Assembly (NCBI GenBank): GCA_964574335.1
Contig: CAZNNH010000141.1
Location: 1 to 16,338 of the forward strand
Source of the DNA: CAZNNH01 sp964574335
GTDB lineage: Bacteria; Acidobacteriota; Vicinamibacteria; Fen-336
DNA: 16,338 nucleotides
Reading direction: 5' to 3'
Part shown: piece after piece, positions 1 through 9,448 of the stretch
Layout: every line of letters starts with the position of its first letter
Position numbering within the stretch: position 1 is the stretch's first letter
Program-made: the position numbers and the translations under genes
Notes under the pieces: model-generated
Told to the model about the DNA's origin: nothing
What the model saw: only the letters and a program-made list of their open reading frames with translations
Databases searched by the model: none

Positions 1-993
1 CGTCACCTGGCCCTTGCCCTCGATGTTGGGCGGGCGAGTCTCCAGCCGCACCACCCGCCGGAGCAGGCTGGCCACGTCGATCGCTGTGCGGGTCGGCGAG
101 GGCAGACGCGCCAGACGCGAGTAGGCCTCCATGAACCGGCTCAAGGCGGCGGAGCGGTCGCGGATCACGGTGATCCCCCGCCTCACGTCGTCTTCCCAAT
201 CGGCGGGGCGGTCGCTGCGAGACAGCAGCCGTCCCAGGCTGTCGGCCAGGGAGCGGATCGGGGCCAGCGAGTTGTTCATCTCGTGGCCCAGCACCCGGAT
301 CAGCCGTTGCCAGGCGTGCCGCTCCTCCTCGCGGAGGGCCCGGCTGACGTTGGCCAGCACCAGGAGCTGGTGGGGCCGCCCGTCCTGGCGAAAGGTGCCG
401 CGACGGACCTCCCAGCGGCCGCCGCCGCCCGGGAAGTCGAGGTCGAGGACCGAAGGCGCCTCGGCCTCGAGCGCAGTGGCCAGCCCGAGCTGGTCGGCGG
501 TGCGCCCGAGCAGCCGTTCCGGCGGCTGGGCCAGCACCCGCTCGGCGGCCCGGTTGACCAGCCGCAGCCGCTGGTCGCCATCGAAGGTGAAGACCGCGAC
601 GTCGATCTCCTCCATCACCTTCCTCAAGAGGGCGGTGGCCTCCAGGGCTCCGACCCGCTGCCCGCGCAGGCTGTCCGCCAGCGCGTTGACCTCGAACATC
701 GCCTGGGAGAGCGCGTCGTCACCGTGGGTGCCGCGGGCCCGGAAGGAGAAGTCCTCCTCGCGCAGGGCGGCCAGCAGGTTGGAGAGCGTCTGCAGCGGCC
801 GCACCACCTGTCCCTGGACGGCCGAGGCGAAGCCCAGCCAGAGCAGGGCCAGCAGGATGCCGAAGGTCCACAGCGTCCGGGGTGGGTAGCCTCCGAGAAG
901 CAGCAGCACCACGGCGGCAGCCGTGCCGGGGAGCCCGGCCATCAGGGCCAGCAGCAGGACCCGACGCTCGTGGCTGAGCCGGCGGCGCTTCAT
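1..993 (-). CDS. NtrY-like sensor histidine kinase, 3' end cut by window edge
   Basis: I translated this frame by hand: it is open from an ATG at 993 to the window edge, giving 331 residues without a stop. Two hydrophobic segments (about residues 10-36 and 41-57) are followed by a HAMP-like linker (about 58-110), a PAS-like region (about 122-215) and a HisKA dimerisation helix with phospho-acceptor H237 in the motif GHEMNNSLAPI, typical of NtrY/AtoS-type kinases. The ATP-binding HATPase domain must lie beyond base 1. The two membrane segments are nearly adjacent, leaving almost no periplasmic loop, so the signal may be sensed in the membrane or by the PAS domain. It starts 52 bp downstream of the sigma-54 response regulator and is its probable partner. 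The start lacks a clear Shine-Dalgarno sequence, but no better in-frame start was seen. Confidence 0.88.
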   Translation of the reverse strand, partial: MKRRRLSHERRVLLLALMAGLPGTAAAVVLLLLGGYPPRTLWTFGILLALLWLGFASAVQGQVVRPLQTLSNLLAALREEDFSFRARGTHGDDALSQAMFEVNALADSLRGQRVGALEATALLRKVMEEIDVAVFTFDGDQRLRLVNRAAERVLAQPPERLLGRTADQLGLATALEAEAPSVLDLDFPGGGGRWEVRRGTFRQDGRPHQLLVLANVSRALREEERHAWQRLIRVLGHEMNNSLAPIRSLADSLGRLLSRSDRPADWEDDVRRGITVIRDRSAALSRFMEAYSRLARLPSPTRTAIDVASLLRRVVRLETRPPNIEGKGQVT

Positions 994-1045
994 CGGAGAC
1001 GAGCGAACTCTACACCAGCTCGCTCGGGGAGCGCCTCAGCTTCCT

Positions 1046-3084
<2,039 letters not shown>

Positions 3085-3168
3085 CGACGAGGCCCCCCTA
3101 AGAAAGTCGGCCGGAGCGGCCGATCAGGCCGGAGCACGCGGAGCGGCGCCCCTCGAGCTCGGAGCCCA

Positions 3169-3882
3169 CTAGATGACTCCGGCCTCGCCGTCCTTCCGCT
3201 CGTCGACGATCTGGCCGTCGAAGAGGTGGACGCTGCGCTCGGCGTGACGGGCGAAGCGCGGGTCGTGGGTCACCATGCAGATGGTGGCGCCGTTCTGGTG
3301 CAGGTCCTGCAGCAGCTCCATCACCGCCTCGCCGTTCTTCGAGTCGAGGTTGCCGGTGGGCTCGTCGGCGAGGAGGATCGAGGGCTCGCCGACCAGCGCC
3401 CGCGCCACCGCCACCCGCTGCTGCTGCCCGCCCGAGAGCTGGCTCGGCAGGTGCTTGCCACGGTGCGCCATGCCCACCCGCTCCAGCGCCTGCTGGACCC
3501 GGCCGCGACGCTCGGCGGCGCGCATCCCCCGGTAGGTCAAGGGCAGCTCCACGTTTTCGAAGACGGTCAGGTCGCCGATCAGGTTGAAGCTCTGGAAGAC
3601 GAAGCCGATCTCGCGGTTGCGGATGCGCGCCCGCTGGGTGAGGTTCAGGTCCTGGACCGGCTGGCCGTTCAGGGTGTAGGAGCCGGCGGTGGGCGAGTCC
3701 AGGAGCCCCAGGATCGACAGCAGGGTCGACTTGCCGCAACCGGAGGGTCCGGCGATGGCCAGGTACTCGCCGCGCCCGATGTCGAGCTGGATGCCGGCCA
3801 GGGCGTGGGTCTCGACCTCGTCCGTGTAGAAGACCTTCTTCAGGTCTTTGAGCTCGATCAGTGATCCGTTGGTTGGGGTCAT
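3169..3882 (-). CDS. MacB/LolD-type ABC transporter ATP-binding protein (first of two)
   Basis: A 237-residue ABC ATPase with every core motif intact: Walker A GPSGCGKS (45-52), Q-loop Q97, signature LSGGQQQ (149-155) followed by the usual Arg, Walker B ILLADE (169-174), D-loop NLD (178-180) and H206. A strong purine-rich site (GAGGAGAG) lies just before ATG 3882, supporting that start. It follows the adaptor gene by 14 bp and precedes the second ATPase by 84 bp, so it is in the same operon. By family it would energise a MacB-like permease that works with a periplasmic adaptor, but no permease gene is visible in the window. Confidence 0.94.
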   Translation of the reverse strand: MTPTNGSLIELKDLKKVFYTDEVETHALAGIQLDIGRGEYLAIAGPSGCGKSTLLSILGLLDSPTAGSYTLNGQPVQDLNLTQRARIRNREIGFVFQSFNLIGDLTVFENVELPLTYRGMRAAERRGRVQQALERVGMAHRGKHLPSQLSGGQQQRVAVARALVGEPSILLADEPTGNLDSKNGEAVMELLQDLHQNGATICMVTHDPRFARHAERSVHLFDGQIVDERKDGEAGVI

Positions 3883-3896
3883 CTCTCTCCTCGCTC

Positions 3897-5153
3897 TCAG
3901 TCGAGACGGATGCGATCGTAGGCGTCCCAGGCGGAGGTGTCGGAGAGGATCACCTCGTCCCCCTCCTGAAGGCCCGCCAGCACCTCGATGGTGTTGACGG
4001 ACGCCCGTCCCAGTGAGACGCGCGTGCGGACGGCTTCGTTGGTGCCGGGGGTCAGCCGGAACAGCCCGACCTCGCTGTCGCCCTGTCCCTGGGCCGGCCG
4101 CCCCACGTAGAGCACGTCCTCGAGCCGCTCCAGCTCGATGGTCCCGTCCACGGTCAGGTCGGGCCGGGCCCCCTTGGGCAGGGCGCCCTCGAGCGCCACG
4201 TCGACGGTGACGGTCCCGTTGCGGACCGCGGGGTCGATCCGCGACACCTTGCCGGCGATCACGCCGTTGCGGGTGTCGATCGAGACGCTCTGCCCGATCT
4301 GGACGTCCTTGGCCTGGGTCTCGGCGATCCTGACCTCGGCCTTCAGCCGGTCGGGTTGGGCGACCCGCGCCAGGTTGGTGCCTGGCGTGACCCGCTGGCC
4401 GACCTCCACCGGGACCTGCTGGAGCACGCCGTCGATGCCGGCACGGACGTGCAGCGCCTCGACCTGGCCACGACGGAGCTGGGCCAGCGACCGGCTCTGC
4501 GCGATCCGGGCCCGCTGGGCGGCGAGCTGGGCCTCGGTCAGGTCGTCGGCCATCGCCAGGCGCCTCTGCTCCAGGGCGTTGCGCTTGGCCAGCTCTTCAT
4601 CGGTCACCCGGGAGAGGCGCAGGCTGAGCTCGGCCAGCAGCCCCTCCTTGGCCAGCTCCTCGTCGGCGGCCCTCTGCATGCGGGCCTGCTGGTACTCCGC
4701 CTCGACGCGGGCGGCGGCGGCTTCCTGGTCCAGACGCTGGCTCTGAAGCCGCGTCCGCAGCTCGGAGAGCTGTGCCTCGGCGGCTTGCAGCTCCGATTCT
4801 GCCTCCCTCGCCGCCGACTCGACCTCCGGGTTGCTCAGCTCGAGGATCACCGTCTTCGCCTCGACGGCGGTGCCGGGGAAGACCACGATCCGCTCCACCC
4901 GGGCCTCGGTCTGGGCCGGAATCCAGCGGGTCTCTTCGGGGACCAGCGTCCCCAGCCCCCGGACCTGGCGCACCATGCGGCCGCGCTTGACGGTGTCGGT
5001 CCAGACCGTCGACCGCTCGACGCTCGGCGCGGCCGGCTTCAGCCGCGAGACGCCCAGGGTCGTCAGCAGCAGGGCTAACCCTCCCGCTGCCCAGTACGCC
5101 ACACGCTTTCTCCGCCTCCGTACGCGATCGGCTTCGGGTCGTTGGATATCCAT
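3897..5153 (-). CDS. HlyD/MacA-family periplasmic adaptor (membrane fusion protein)
   Basis: A 418-residue adaptor with a basic N-terminus (RVRRRRKR), one membrane anchor at about 20-36, then a periplasmic part. The split biotinyl-lipoyl domain is visible as half-motifs around 68-110 and 232-265. Between them an Ala/Glu/Leu/Arg-rich coiled-coil hairpin (about 110-230) contains the repeated segment DEELAK at 164-169 and 185-190. A beta-barrel domain (about 270-345) and membrane-proximal domain (to 415, with LQEGDEVILSD) follow. Such adaptors bridge an inner-membrane ABC transporter to an outer-membrane channel. It is first in the operon, with a sigma-54-like promoter very close to its ATG. No lipobox cysteine is present, so the anchor is the transmembrane helix. 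Confidence 0.93.
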   Translation of the reverse strand: MDIQRPEADRVRRRRKRVAYWAAGGLALLLTTLGVSRLKPAAPSVERSTVWTDTVKRGRMVRQVRGLGTLVPEETRWIPAQTEARVERIVVFPGTAVEAKTVILELSNPEVESAAREAESELQAAEAQLSELRTRLQSQRLDQEAAAARVEAEYQQARMQRAADEELAKEGLLAELSLRLSRVTDEELAKRNALEQRRLAMADDLTEAQLAAQRARIAQSRSLAQLRRGQVEALHVRAGIDGVLQQVPVEVGQRVTPGTNLARVAQPDRLKAEVRIAETQAKDVQIGQSVSIDTRNGVIAGKVSRIDPAVRNGTVTVDVALEGALPKGARPDLTVDGTIELERLEDVLYVGRPAQGQGDSEVGLFRLTPGTNEAVRTRVSLGRASVNTIEVLAGLQEGDEVILSDTSAWDAYDRIRLD

Positions 5154-5173
5154 GGCTCTCGTCAGGGTGTTGT

Positions 5174-5190
5174 ACCAAGGTCCGTGCCAG
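5174..5190 (-). promoter_or_regulatory. Sigma-54 (-24/-12) promoter of the efflux operon
   Basis: Read on the minus strand the sequence is CTGGCACGGACCTTGGT. Against the consensus YTGGCACGrNNNTTGCW it matches the whole -24 element and the exact spacing, and differs only at the last base of the -12 core (TTGG for TTGC). The predicted transcript start is about base 5163, leaving roughly 10 bases before the adaptor ATG at 5153. The operon encodes its own sigma-54 activator, so the site fits its context. Inferred by inspection only. Confidence 0.68.
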
Positions 5191-5262
5191 GGTCCTTCCG
5201 GCCGTACAGGGCCATGAGCTTCAATGGGTTATACGGACAGTCGCGGAAAGGGTTCGGCTTTC

Positions 5263-5282
5263 GGTGTTCGTTTTCGAACACC
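5263..5282. promoter_or_regulatory. Perfect inverted repeat, candidate enhancer site for the NtrC-type regulator
   Basis: GGTGTTCG-TTTT-CGAACACC has two perfect 8-base arms around a 4-base spacer. Its centre is about 110 bp upstream of the predicted sigma-54 transcript start, a usual distance for an NtrC-family enhancer, and dimeric Fis-type helix-turn-helix proteins bind such dyads. A partial half-site (GGTTCGG, 5251-5257) lies next to it. A transcription terminator is less likely: no gene ends here and no T-run follows the second arm. Confidence 0.55.
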
Positions 5283-5305
5283 TCCATCCCACCCGGGGGC
5301 AGCGA

Positions 5306-5341
5306 GCCGGGCTGTCCGAGGGGATCCTCGGCTCGGCCGGC
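5306..5341. repeat. Nested inverted repeat in the divergent intergenic region
   Basis: CCGAGG (5316-5321) and CCTCGG (5326-5331) form a 6-bp stem around GGAT. Outside them GCCGG (5306-5310) and CCGGC (5337-5341) can pair as a second stem. It lies upstream of the PilZ promoter and about 160 bp upstream of the predicted adaptor transcript start. It differs in sequence from the dyad at 5263-5282, so it would be a site for another factor or a chance GC-rich dyad. Confidence 0.3.
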
Positions 5342-5349
5342 GGTGCCCG

Positions 5350-5378
5350 TTGTCTCACGCCCCGGTTTCTTCTACGAT
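5350..5378 (+). promoter_or_regulatory. Candidate sigma-70 promoter for the PilZ gene
   Basis: TTGTCT (5350-5355) and TACGAT (5373-5378) each match four of six consensus bases with a 17-bp spacer. The predicted start of transcription falls within a few bases of the ATG at 5387, which has no Shine-Dalgarno sequence, so the mRNA would be leaderless. Moderate to low support. Confidence 0.4.
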
Positions 5379-5386
5379 CGCCCCAC

Positions 5387-5716
5387 ATGAAGGCCGCCGA
5401 TCGCTACCAGGCTCAGGGCATCCGGGCCACCTGCCACGGGGCCGAAGTCGAGCTGCTCGACGTCAGCCTCGGAGGCTTCTTCGTGGTCTCCGAGATGCCG
5501 CCCCGACACGGCAGCGGGGTCGAGTTCGAGCTGAGCCTCGGTGAGCGTCCGCCGTTCCGGGTCTGGGGGACTGTGGCGTGGGTCGTCTCCTCGGATGACG
5601 CGGCCGCGACCGGTCGGCGAAAGGGCTACGGCATCCGGATCCAGGGGATCGGGATGGCCGACAAGCTCGCCCTCATCGATTTCCTCAGGAGGGGTGGAGG
5701 CGCGCCGGTCCGCTGA
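5387..5716 (+). CDS. Small PilZ-domain protein
   Basis: A 109-residue single-domain protein. The second PilZ motif, [D/N]xSxxG, is present as D25-V-S27-L-G-G30, followed by the beta-strand pattern of the family (FFVVSE, VEFELSL, WGTVAWVV, GYGIRI). The first motif, RxxxR, is not intact: only R6 and R13 are near the expected place, so c-di-GMP binding is doubtful. I chose ATG 5387 over an upstream in-frame GTG at 5264, because that longer start would add 41 residues unlike any PilZ protein and would begin inside the inverted repeat. The gene stands alone, divergent from the efflux operon and convergent with the GH116 gene 39 bp further on. PilZ proteins commonly modulate motility, polysaccharide or gliding functions; the target here is unknown. 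Confidence 0.78.
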   Translation: MKAADRYQAQGIRATCHGAEVELLDVSLGGFFVVSEMPPRHGSGVEFELSLGERPPFRVWGTVAWVVSSDDAAATGRRKGYGIRIQGIGMADKLALIDFLRRGGGAPVR

Positions 5717-5755
5717 ACGCGCCCCCATGGCCAGGCCGCTCCCGATCGATCCCGC

Positions 5756-8248
5756 TCAGCGGCGGGCGCCTACGCTCGACTCCGCTGACCCGGCGTCGCC
5801 GACCGCTGCCGGCCGATCGGCGGTCTCGGAGAGCAGCTCCATCGACCAGACGGACCCCGGCCGCATGTACATCGAGGCCCGGAACTGCCCGTGCTCGTCC
5901 CACGCCTCCGGGGTCCGGAACCAGTAGCCGAACCTCCGGTACACCACCTCGTAGACGCCCCGGGCGGTGGCGAAGGCCTCCTCCCGCAGCCCCTCGCTGA
6001 GCATGTGGGCGGCGAGACCCAAGGTGGTGCCGGGCCAGACCTCGTTGGCCTGCTCGTTGGAGAGCCGCGTCTCGCCGTCGGCTGCGATGCCGTTGAGCGC
6101 GCCCATGGTTCCCTCCTGGAGGCGCGCGACGTTGTTCCGATAGATCGTCAGCAGGGCGCGGCGGCGGACCTCGGGAGGCACGATCTCGCCGAGGCCGGTG
6201 AGGTTCGCATACCACTGGCCCGCGAGCTGATCGGCCATGATGCTGTCCCGGTACTCGCTGCCGGTATCGTAGCGGAGGTACTCGCCGGTCCAGAGCTTGT
6301 CGAGATAGCTCCGCTGGGCGCGAGAGAAGGCCGCGCGGTATGAGGCGGCGTCGTCGCCGTCTCCCAGCCGCAGGGCGATCTGCTCAGCGGCCCGCAGCGC
6401 GGCCAGGTAGAGCCCACCGACGTAGGCACTTTCGCCCTTCACCGGCCAGGTGTCGTAGGTCTGGTCCGGGAAGCCCTCGTTCTCGGGGAGGCCGTCGCCG
6501 TTGGTGTCGAACTGGTCCAGGTAGGCGAGGGCCTGCCGGGCCGCGGGCCAGGTCTCGCGCAGGAAGCCGAGGTCCTGCGAGCCCGAGAAGACATAGGCGC
6601 GCCACAGCAGGAGCACGAACTTGCTGTTGAGGTCCTTCCAGCGGTCGGTGTTCTGCCAGGTGAACTGGTTGACGGAGGCGAAGGGATCCTCCTGGGGGGC
6701 GCCGAGATCATGGGGCACCGCGCCTTGCGACTTGCGTGGCCGGAAGGCCGACCTCCCGGTGGTCATCGTCTTCCACACCCACTGCAGGGTGTCGTCCTGG
6801 TGCTCCGGGACGGTCCGGGCGAAGGCCCGCATCACGCCCTTCTCGATCTCGGGCCAGAAGCGCGCCAGTGCCATGGTGCCGTAGAAGCGCACGTCGAGGG
6901 TCTCGTAGAAGGGGTAGTCGAAGCACTCGAGGATGCTGAAGCTCCAGGGGGTGCCGGCCGCGGCGCCCAACGGTCGGGCCCAGACCGATCCCAGATCGGC
7001 CAGGGCGTAGAGCTCGTTCCAGAGCATGCCGCGGTACCAGAGGGGCTTGCTTGCGTCCTCGACGTAGGGCCGCTGCCATTCATCGATCGTGGCGCTCCAG
7101 CGCTCGGCGTTCTCGAGCCCGGCTCGGGCGATCGCCCAGGCGTTGGTGCCGGACGTGCCGAAGTACTCGGTGTACCGGCGCTGCCACTTGGCGCCGCCGC
7201 CGAACTGGATCACCGGAAGGTCCCAGGCCAGGACGAACGGCACCGAGCGGCGCTCCCCGGGCTGCAGCGTGAGGCGGGCGGCGATGGCGCCGCCGAGGGG
7301 CTCGCCGCCGCTGGTCCAGGTGAGGTCCGAGCTCGGCAGACGGCCGTCACGGGCGAACGGCTGCCACACCTCGGCGCCGCTGCCGCTGGCGTTGAAGGTG
7401 GTCAGGTAGCTGAGCTCCACCCCGGCGGACTCGAAGGCCGCGATCGCGAACTGCCCGTCCCACTCCTCCTCGACCGGACCGCGGCGCCCCCGATCGAAGA
7501 CGATGCCCTTCATCACCGCCCCTCCCGGGCCGGCCTCCGACCTCGAGGCGTTGACGTTGCCCTGACTCAGCGCCCCATGGAGGTCGGGCGAGAAGTCCCG
7601 AAACCACCCGACCATGTTGGTCCAGGAGAAGAGCAGCGAGACGGTGGCCGCCTGCTCCGAAGGGTTGGAGAAGTGCGCCAGGTAGACGGCCACGGGGTAG
7701 CTGGACTCGCGGTAGTTGTCGGGCAACAGCGGCGAGAGCTGCTCGATCACCAGCGCCACGGGCATCCCCGGCAGGGGCGGGTGCTCGAACCAGGCCTTCG
7801 GGTAGAGGGCATGGTACTGGCCGGCCCCCACCGGGTAGTCCCAGGCCCATGCGGGCAGTCCTCCGCCCTCCGGCCTCCCGGCATGGAGGACGAGGGCCTT
7901 CGGGGCTCCCCCCTCGGGCTGCTGGAACAGGGCGAACTGGTTGGCGGGCACCGGCTGGTACTTGTGGACTCCTGCCTTGATGTGCCAGCGAACGAAGTCG
8001 CCGCGGTAGCTGCGGGCCAGCGTGCCCGCCCCGAAGCCGCCGACCGGGGCGCCCTGAAAGTAGCCATCGTCGAGCATCGATCCCACCAGCGACGCCTTCG
8101 GATGCCCGGCTCCCTCCAGCGGAAGCCCCATCGGCCGATGCCACGCCGCCGCCGGGACGAGCTCGGAGGCGTGCGCTCCCACGCCGAGCGCGAGCGCTGC
8201 CGCTCCCAGTGCGACCATCATAAAGACGAGACGGGTCCTTCGAAGCAT
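5756..8248 (-). CDS. Exported GH116 family glycosidase (beta-glucosidase/GBA2-like)
   Basis: 830 residues from ATG 8248, which has a textbook AGGAGG four bases upstream; an in-frame ATG at 8272 would place the N-terminus over the operator. A signal peptide (about 1-28, cleavage near AHAS) shows export. The N-terminal beta-sandwich domain has the GBA2 motif PVGGFGAGTLARSYRGDF (68-85). The (alpha/alpha)6 catalytic domain carries E441 in ILECFDYPFYETLDVRFYG as likely nucleophile and D599 in TYDTW as likely acid/base, matching the two conserved family positions. An EF-hand-like DTNGDGLPE (581-589) precedes the acid/base and may hold calcium. The conserved MYMRPGSVW is near the C-terminus. GH116 members hydrolyse beta-glucosides, beta-xylosides or glucosylceramide; the substrate is not decided here. 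The LacI operator just upstream indicates sugar-dependent control. Confidence 0.9.
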   Translation of the reverse strand: MLRRTRLVFMMVALGAAALALGVGAHASELVPAAAWHRPMGLPLEGAGHPKASLVGSMLDDGYFQGAPVGGFGAGTLARSYRGDFVRWHIKAGVHKYQPVPANQFALFQQPEGGAPKALVLHAGRPEGGGLPAWAWDYPVGAGQYHALYPKAWFEHPPLPGMPVALVIEQLSPLLPDNYRESSYPVAVYLAHFSNPSEQAATVSLLFSWTNMVGWFRDFSPDLHGALSQGNVNASRSEAGPGGAVMKGIVFDRGRRGPVEEEWDGQFAIAAFESAGVELSYLTTFNASGSGAEVWQPFARDGRLPSSDLTWTSGGEPLGGAIAARLTLQPGERRSVPFVLAWDLPVIQFGGGAKWQRRYTEYFGTSGTNAWAIARAGLENAERWSATIDEWQRPYVEDASKPLWYRGMLWNELYALADLGSVWARPLGAAAGTPWSFSILECFDYPFYETLDVRFYGTMALARFWPEIEKGVMRAFARTVPEHQDDTLQWVWKTMTTGRSAFRPRKSQGAVPHDLGAPQEDPFASVNQFTWQNTDRWKDLNSKFVLLLWRAYVFSGSQDLGFLRETWPAARQALAYLDQFDTNGDGLPENEGFPDQTYDTWPVKGESAYVGGLYLAALRAAEQIALRLGDGDDAASYRAAFSRAQRSYLDKLWTGEYLRYDTGSEYRDSIMADQLAGQWYANLTGLGEIVPPEVRRRALLTIYRNNVARLQEGTMGALNGIAADGETRLSNEQANEVWPGTTLGLAAHMLSEGLREEAFATARGVYEVVYRRFGYWFRTPEAWDEHGQFRASMYMRPGSVWSMELLSETADRPAAVGDAGSAESSVGARR

Positions 8249-8252
8249 GGTT

Positions 8253-8258
8253 CCTCCT
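8253..8258 (-). promoter_or_regulatory. Strong ribosome binding site deciding the GH116 start
   Basis: AGGAGG on the minus strand, four bases before ATG 8248. It selects this start over the in-frame ATG 24 bases upstream, which has no such site. Confidence 0.8.
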
Positions 8259-8267
8259 ACGTGGCTC

Positions 8268-8281
8268 TGCAACCGGTTGCA
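8268..8281. promoter_or_regulatory. LacI-family operator upstream of GH116 gene
   Basis: TGCAACCGGTTGCA is a perfect 14-base palindrome with the central CG typical of LacI/GalR operators. It lies 20 bases before the GH116 ATG and between that gene and its likely regulator. An identical copy is at 9331-9344. No convincing sigma-70 promoter was found in the 56-bp gap, which has a C6T6 run on the minus strand, so the GH116 gene may partly depend on transcription from the repressor promoter. Confidence 0.85.
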
Positions 8282-8304
8282 ACAGAATGAAAAAAGGGGG
8301 GCAT

Positions 8305-9327
8305 TCAGGCGGACTCCCGGATGACCAGACGGACGGGCATCGAGACGTTCGTCACTGCGCCCGTCTTCAGGTACTGGAGCAGGTTCTCGGCCAGCAGCCG
8401 GCCGGCCAGCGGCACGTTCTGGCTGACGGTGGTCAGCGGCGGGACCGAGTGCTGGGCGATGGAGAGGTCGTCGTAGCCGACCACCGCCACATCCTCCGGC
8501 ACGCGCCGGCCGCTCTCGCGCAGCGCCTTCATTGCGGCGACCGCCATCAGGTCGCCGGTGATGAAGACGCCGTCCAGGTCGGGCGCCTGCGCCAGCAGGC
8601 GAAGCATGGCGTCAGCGCCGGAGCGGTCCGAGAAGTCCCCGTAGGCCAGGAGCGCCGGGTCGGCAGGAAGCGAGGCCGACCGCAGCGCCTCTCGATACCC
8701 CTCGTGGCGCTGCTGGATCTCCAGCTCTTCCGGCGGGCCGCCCAGGAACGCGATGCGTCTGCGCCCGATGGCGATCAGGCGCTCGGTGGCGAGCCGCCCG
8801 CCGCGGAGGCTGTCTCCGGTCACCGAGCAGCAACTGGAGCGGGGCGGCGGGACCCCCCAGATGATGAACGGGGCCTGCATCTCGACCAGCGTCCGGATGT
8901 GCGACTGCTTGCGGCTGGGCATGATCAGGATGAAGCCGTCGGCCCGGCCGGAGTCGAGGTAGTCGCGGGCCCAGGAGGTGTCCCGCGGGTCGACGTTCAC
9001 CAGCAGCAGGTCGTAGCCGTTGGCGTAGAGCGCCGACGTGATCCCGCCCAGGATCTCGAGGGTGAAGAGGTCGGCCACCGAGAACTCCGGGTAGCAGCCG
9101 TGGGTCACGAAGGCGATGGTCCGGCTCTCTTTGAGGCTCAGCCGCCGAGCCGAGGCATGGATCCTGAAGTCGTGCTCGCGGGCCAGGGCCTGGATGCGCT
9201 CCTTGGTCTTGCCGGCCACCAGCGGGCTGTCGCTGAGGGCGCGAGAGACCGTCGCCTTCGAGACCGACGCCAGGCGGGCGATATCCTCGATGGTCTTGAC
9301 CGTGGTCCTCGCGCTTCGCCGCTTCAT
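8305..9327 (-). CDS. LacI-family transcriptional repressor
   Basis: 340 residues. The N-terminal helix-turn-helix reads TIEDIARLASVSKATVSRALS (12-32), followed by the hinge (about 50-66) and a periplasmic-binding-protein-like sensor domain (about 69-336) with the characteristic GVFITGDLMAVAAMKALRESG (253-273) and VGYDDLSIAQHSVPPLTTV (283-301). ATG 9327 was chosen because the promoter -10 box is at 9344-9349, so the alternative in-frame ATG at 9345 would lie upstream of the transcript start. It probably represses itself and the GH116 gene through the two identical operators and is released by a sugar, perhaps a breakdown product of the glycoside. Effector unknown. The gene ends 56 bp before the GH116 ATG. 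Confidence 0.93.
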   Translation of the reverse strand: MKRRSARTTVKTIEDIARLASVSKATVSRALSDSPLVAGKTKERIQALAREHDFRIHASARRLSLKESRTIAFVTHGCYPEFSVADLFTLEILGGITSALYANGYDLLLVNVDPRDTSWARDYLDSGRADGFILIMPSRKQSHIRTLVEMQAPFIIWGVPPPRSSCCSVTGDSLRGGRLATERLIAIGRRRIAFLGGPPEELEIQQRHEGYREALRSASLPADPALLAYGDFSDRSGADAMLRLLAQAPDLDGVFITGDLMAVAAMKALRESGRRVPEDVAVVGYDDLSIAQHSVPPLTTVSQNVPLAGRLLAENLLQYLKTGAVTNVSMPVRLVIRESA

Positions 9328-9330
9328 GCC

Positions 9331-9344
9331 TGCAACCGGTTGCA
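9331..9344. promoter_or_regulatory. LacI-family operator upstream of the repressor gene
   Basis: TGCAACCGGTTGCA, identical to the copy at 8268-8281. It begins at the last base of the -10 box and covers the predicted transcript start, the classic position for autorepression. It ends three bases before the repressor ATG. Confidence 0.85.
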
Positions 9345-9372
9345 TTCTCCCGCAGACCCAAGGCCTCGTCAA
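9344..9372 (-). promoter_or_regulatory. Sigma-70 promoter of the LacI repressor gene
   Basis: On the minus strand, -35 TTGACG (five of six, at 9367-9372), a 17-base spacer and -10 GAGAAT (four of six, at 9344-9349). The predicted start falls inside the operator, about 10 bases before ATG 9327. Confidence 0.65.
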
Positions 9373-9448
9373 GACCAAACCCTACCCCCGGGACTCCTGC
9401 TTGGGCGCCCGCGCCTCGACCAGCCCGATGGAACGGTTTATCGATCCA

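Noticed and set aside
3109..3135. Short direct repeat GGCCGGAGC between the two ABC ATPase genes
   Set aside because: Two 9-base copies in GC-rich spacer DNA are within chance and show no link to a promoter or mobile element.
3098..3739. A second minus-strand frame overlapping the first ABC ATPase
   Set aside because: Shifted-frame shadow without ABC motifs; the genuine frame has all of them.
5264..5386. N-terminal extension of the PilZ protein from a GTG start
   Set aside because: The extra 41 residues do not resemble a PilZ protein, the GTG lies inside the inverted repeat, and the extension would run through the candidate promoter.
5717..5755. Search for a terminator between the convergent PilZ and GH116 genes
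   Set aside because: No stem with a T-run could be found in this 39-bp gap.
6710..8290. A 526-codon plus-strand frame opposite the GH116 gene
   Set aside because: Antisense shadow; the GH116 frame carries a signal peptide, strong ribosome binding site and both catalytic residues.
9328..9378. Longer starts for the LacI repressor at 9378 or 9345
   Set aside because: They would place the start codon upstream of or inside the promoter -10 box and translate the operator; family members begin just before the helix-turn-helix, as ATG 9327 does.
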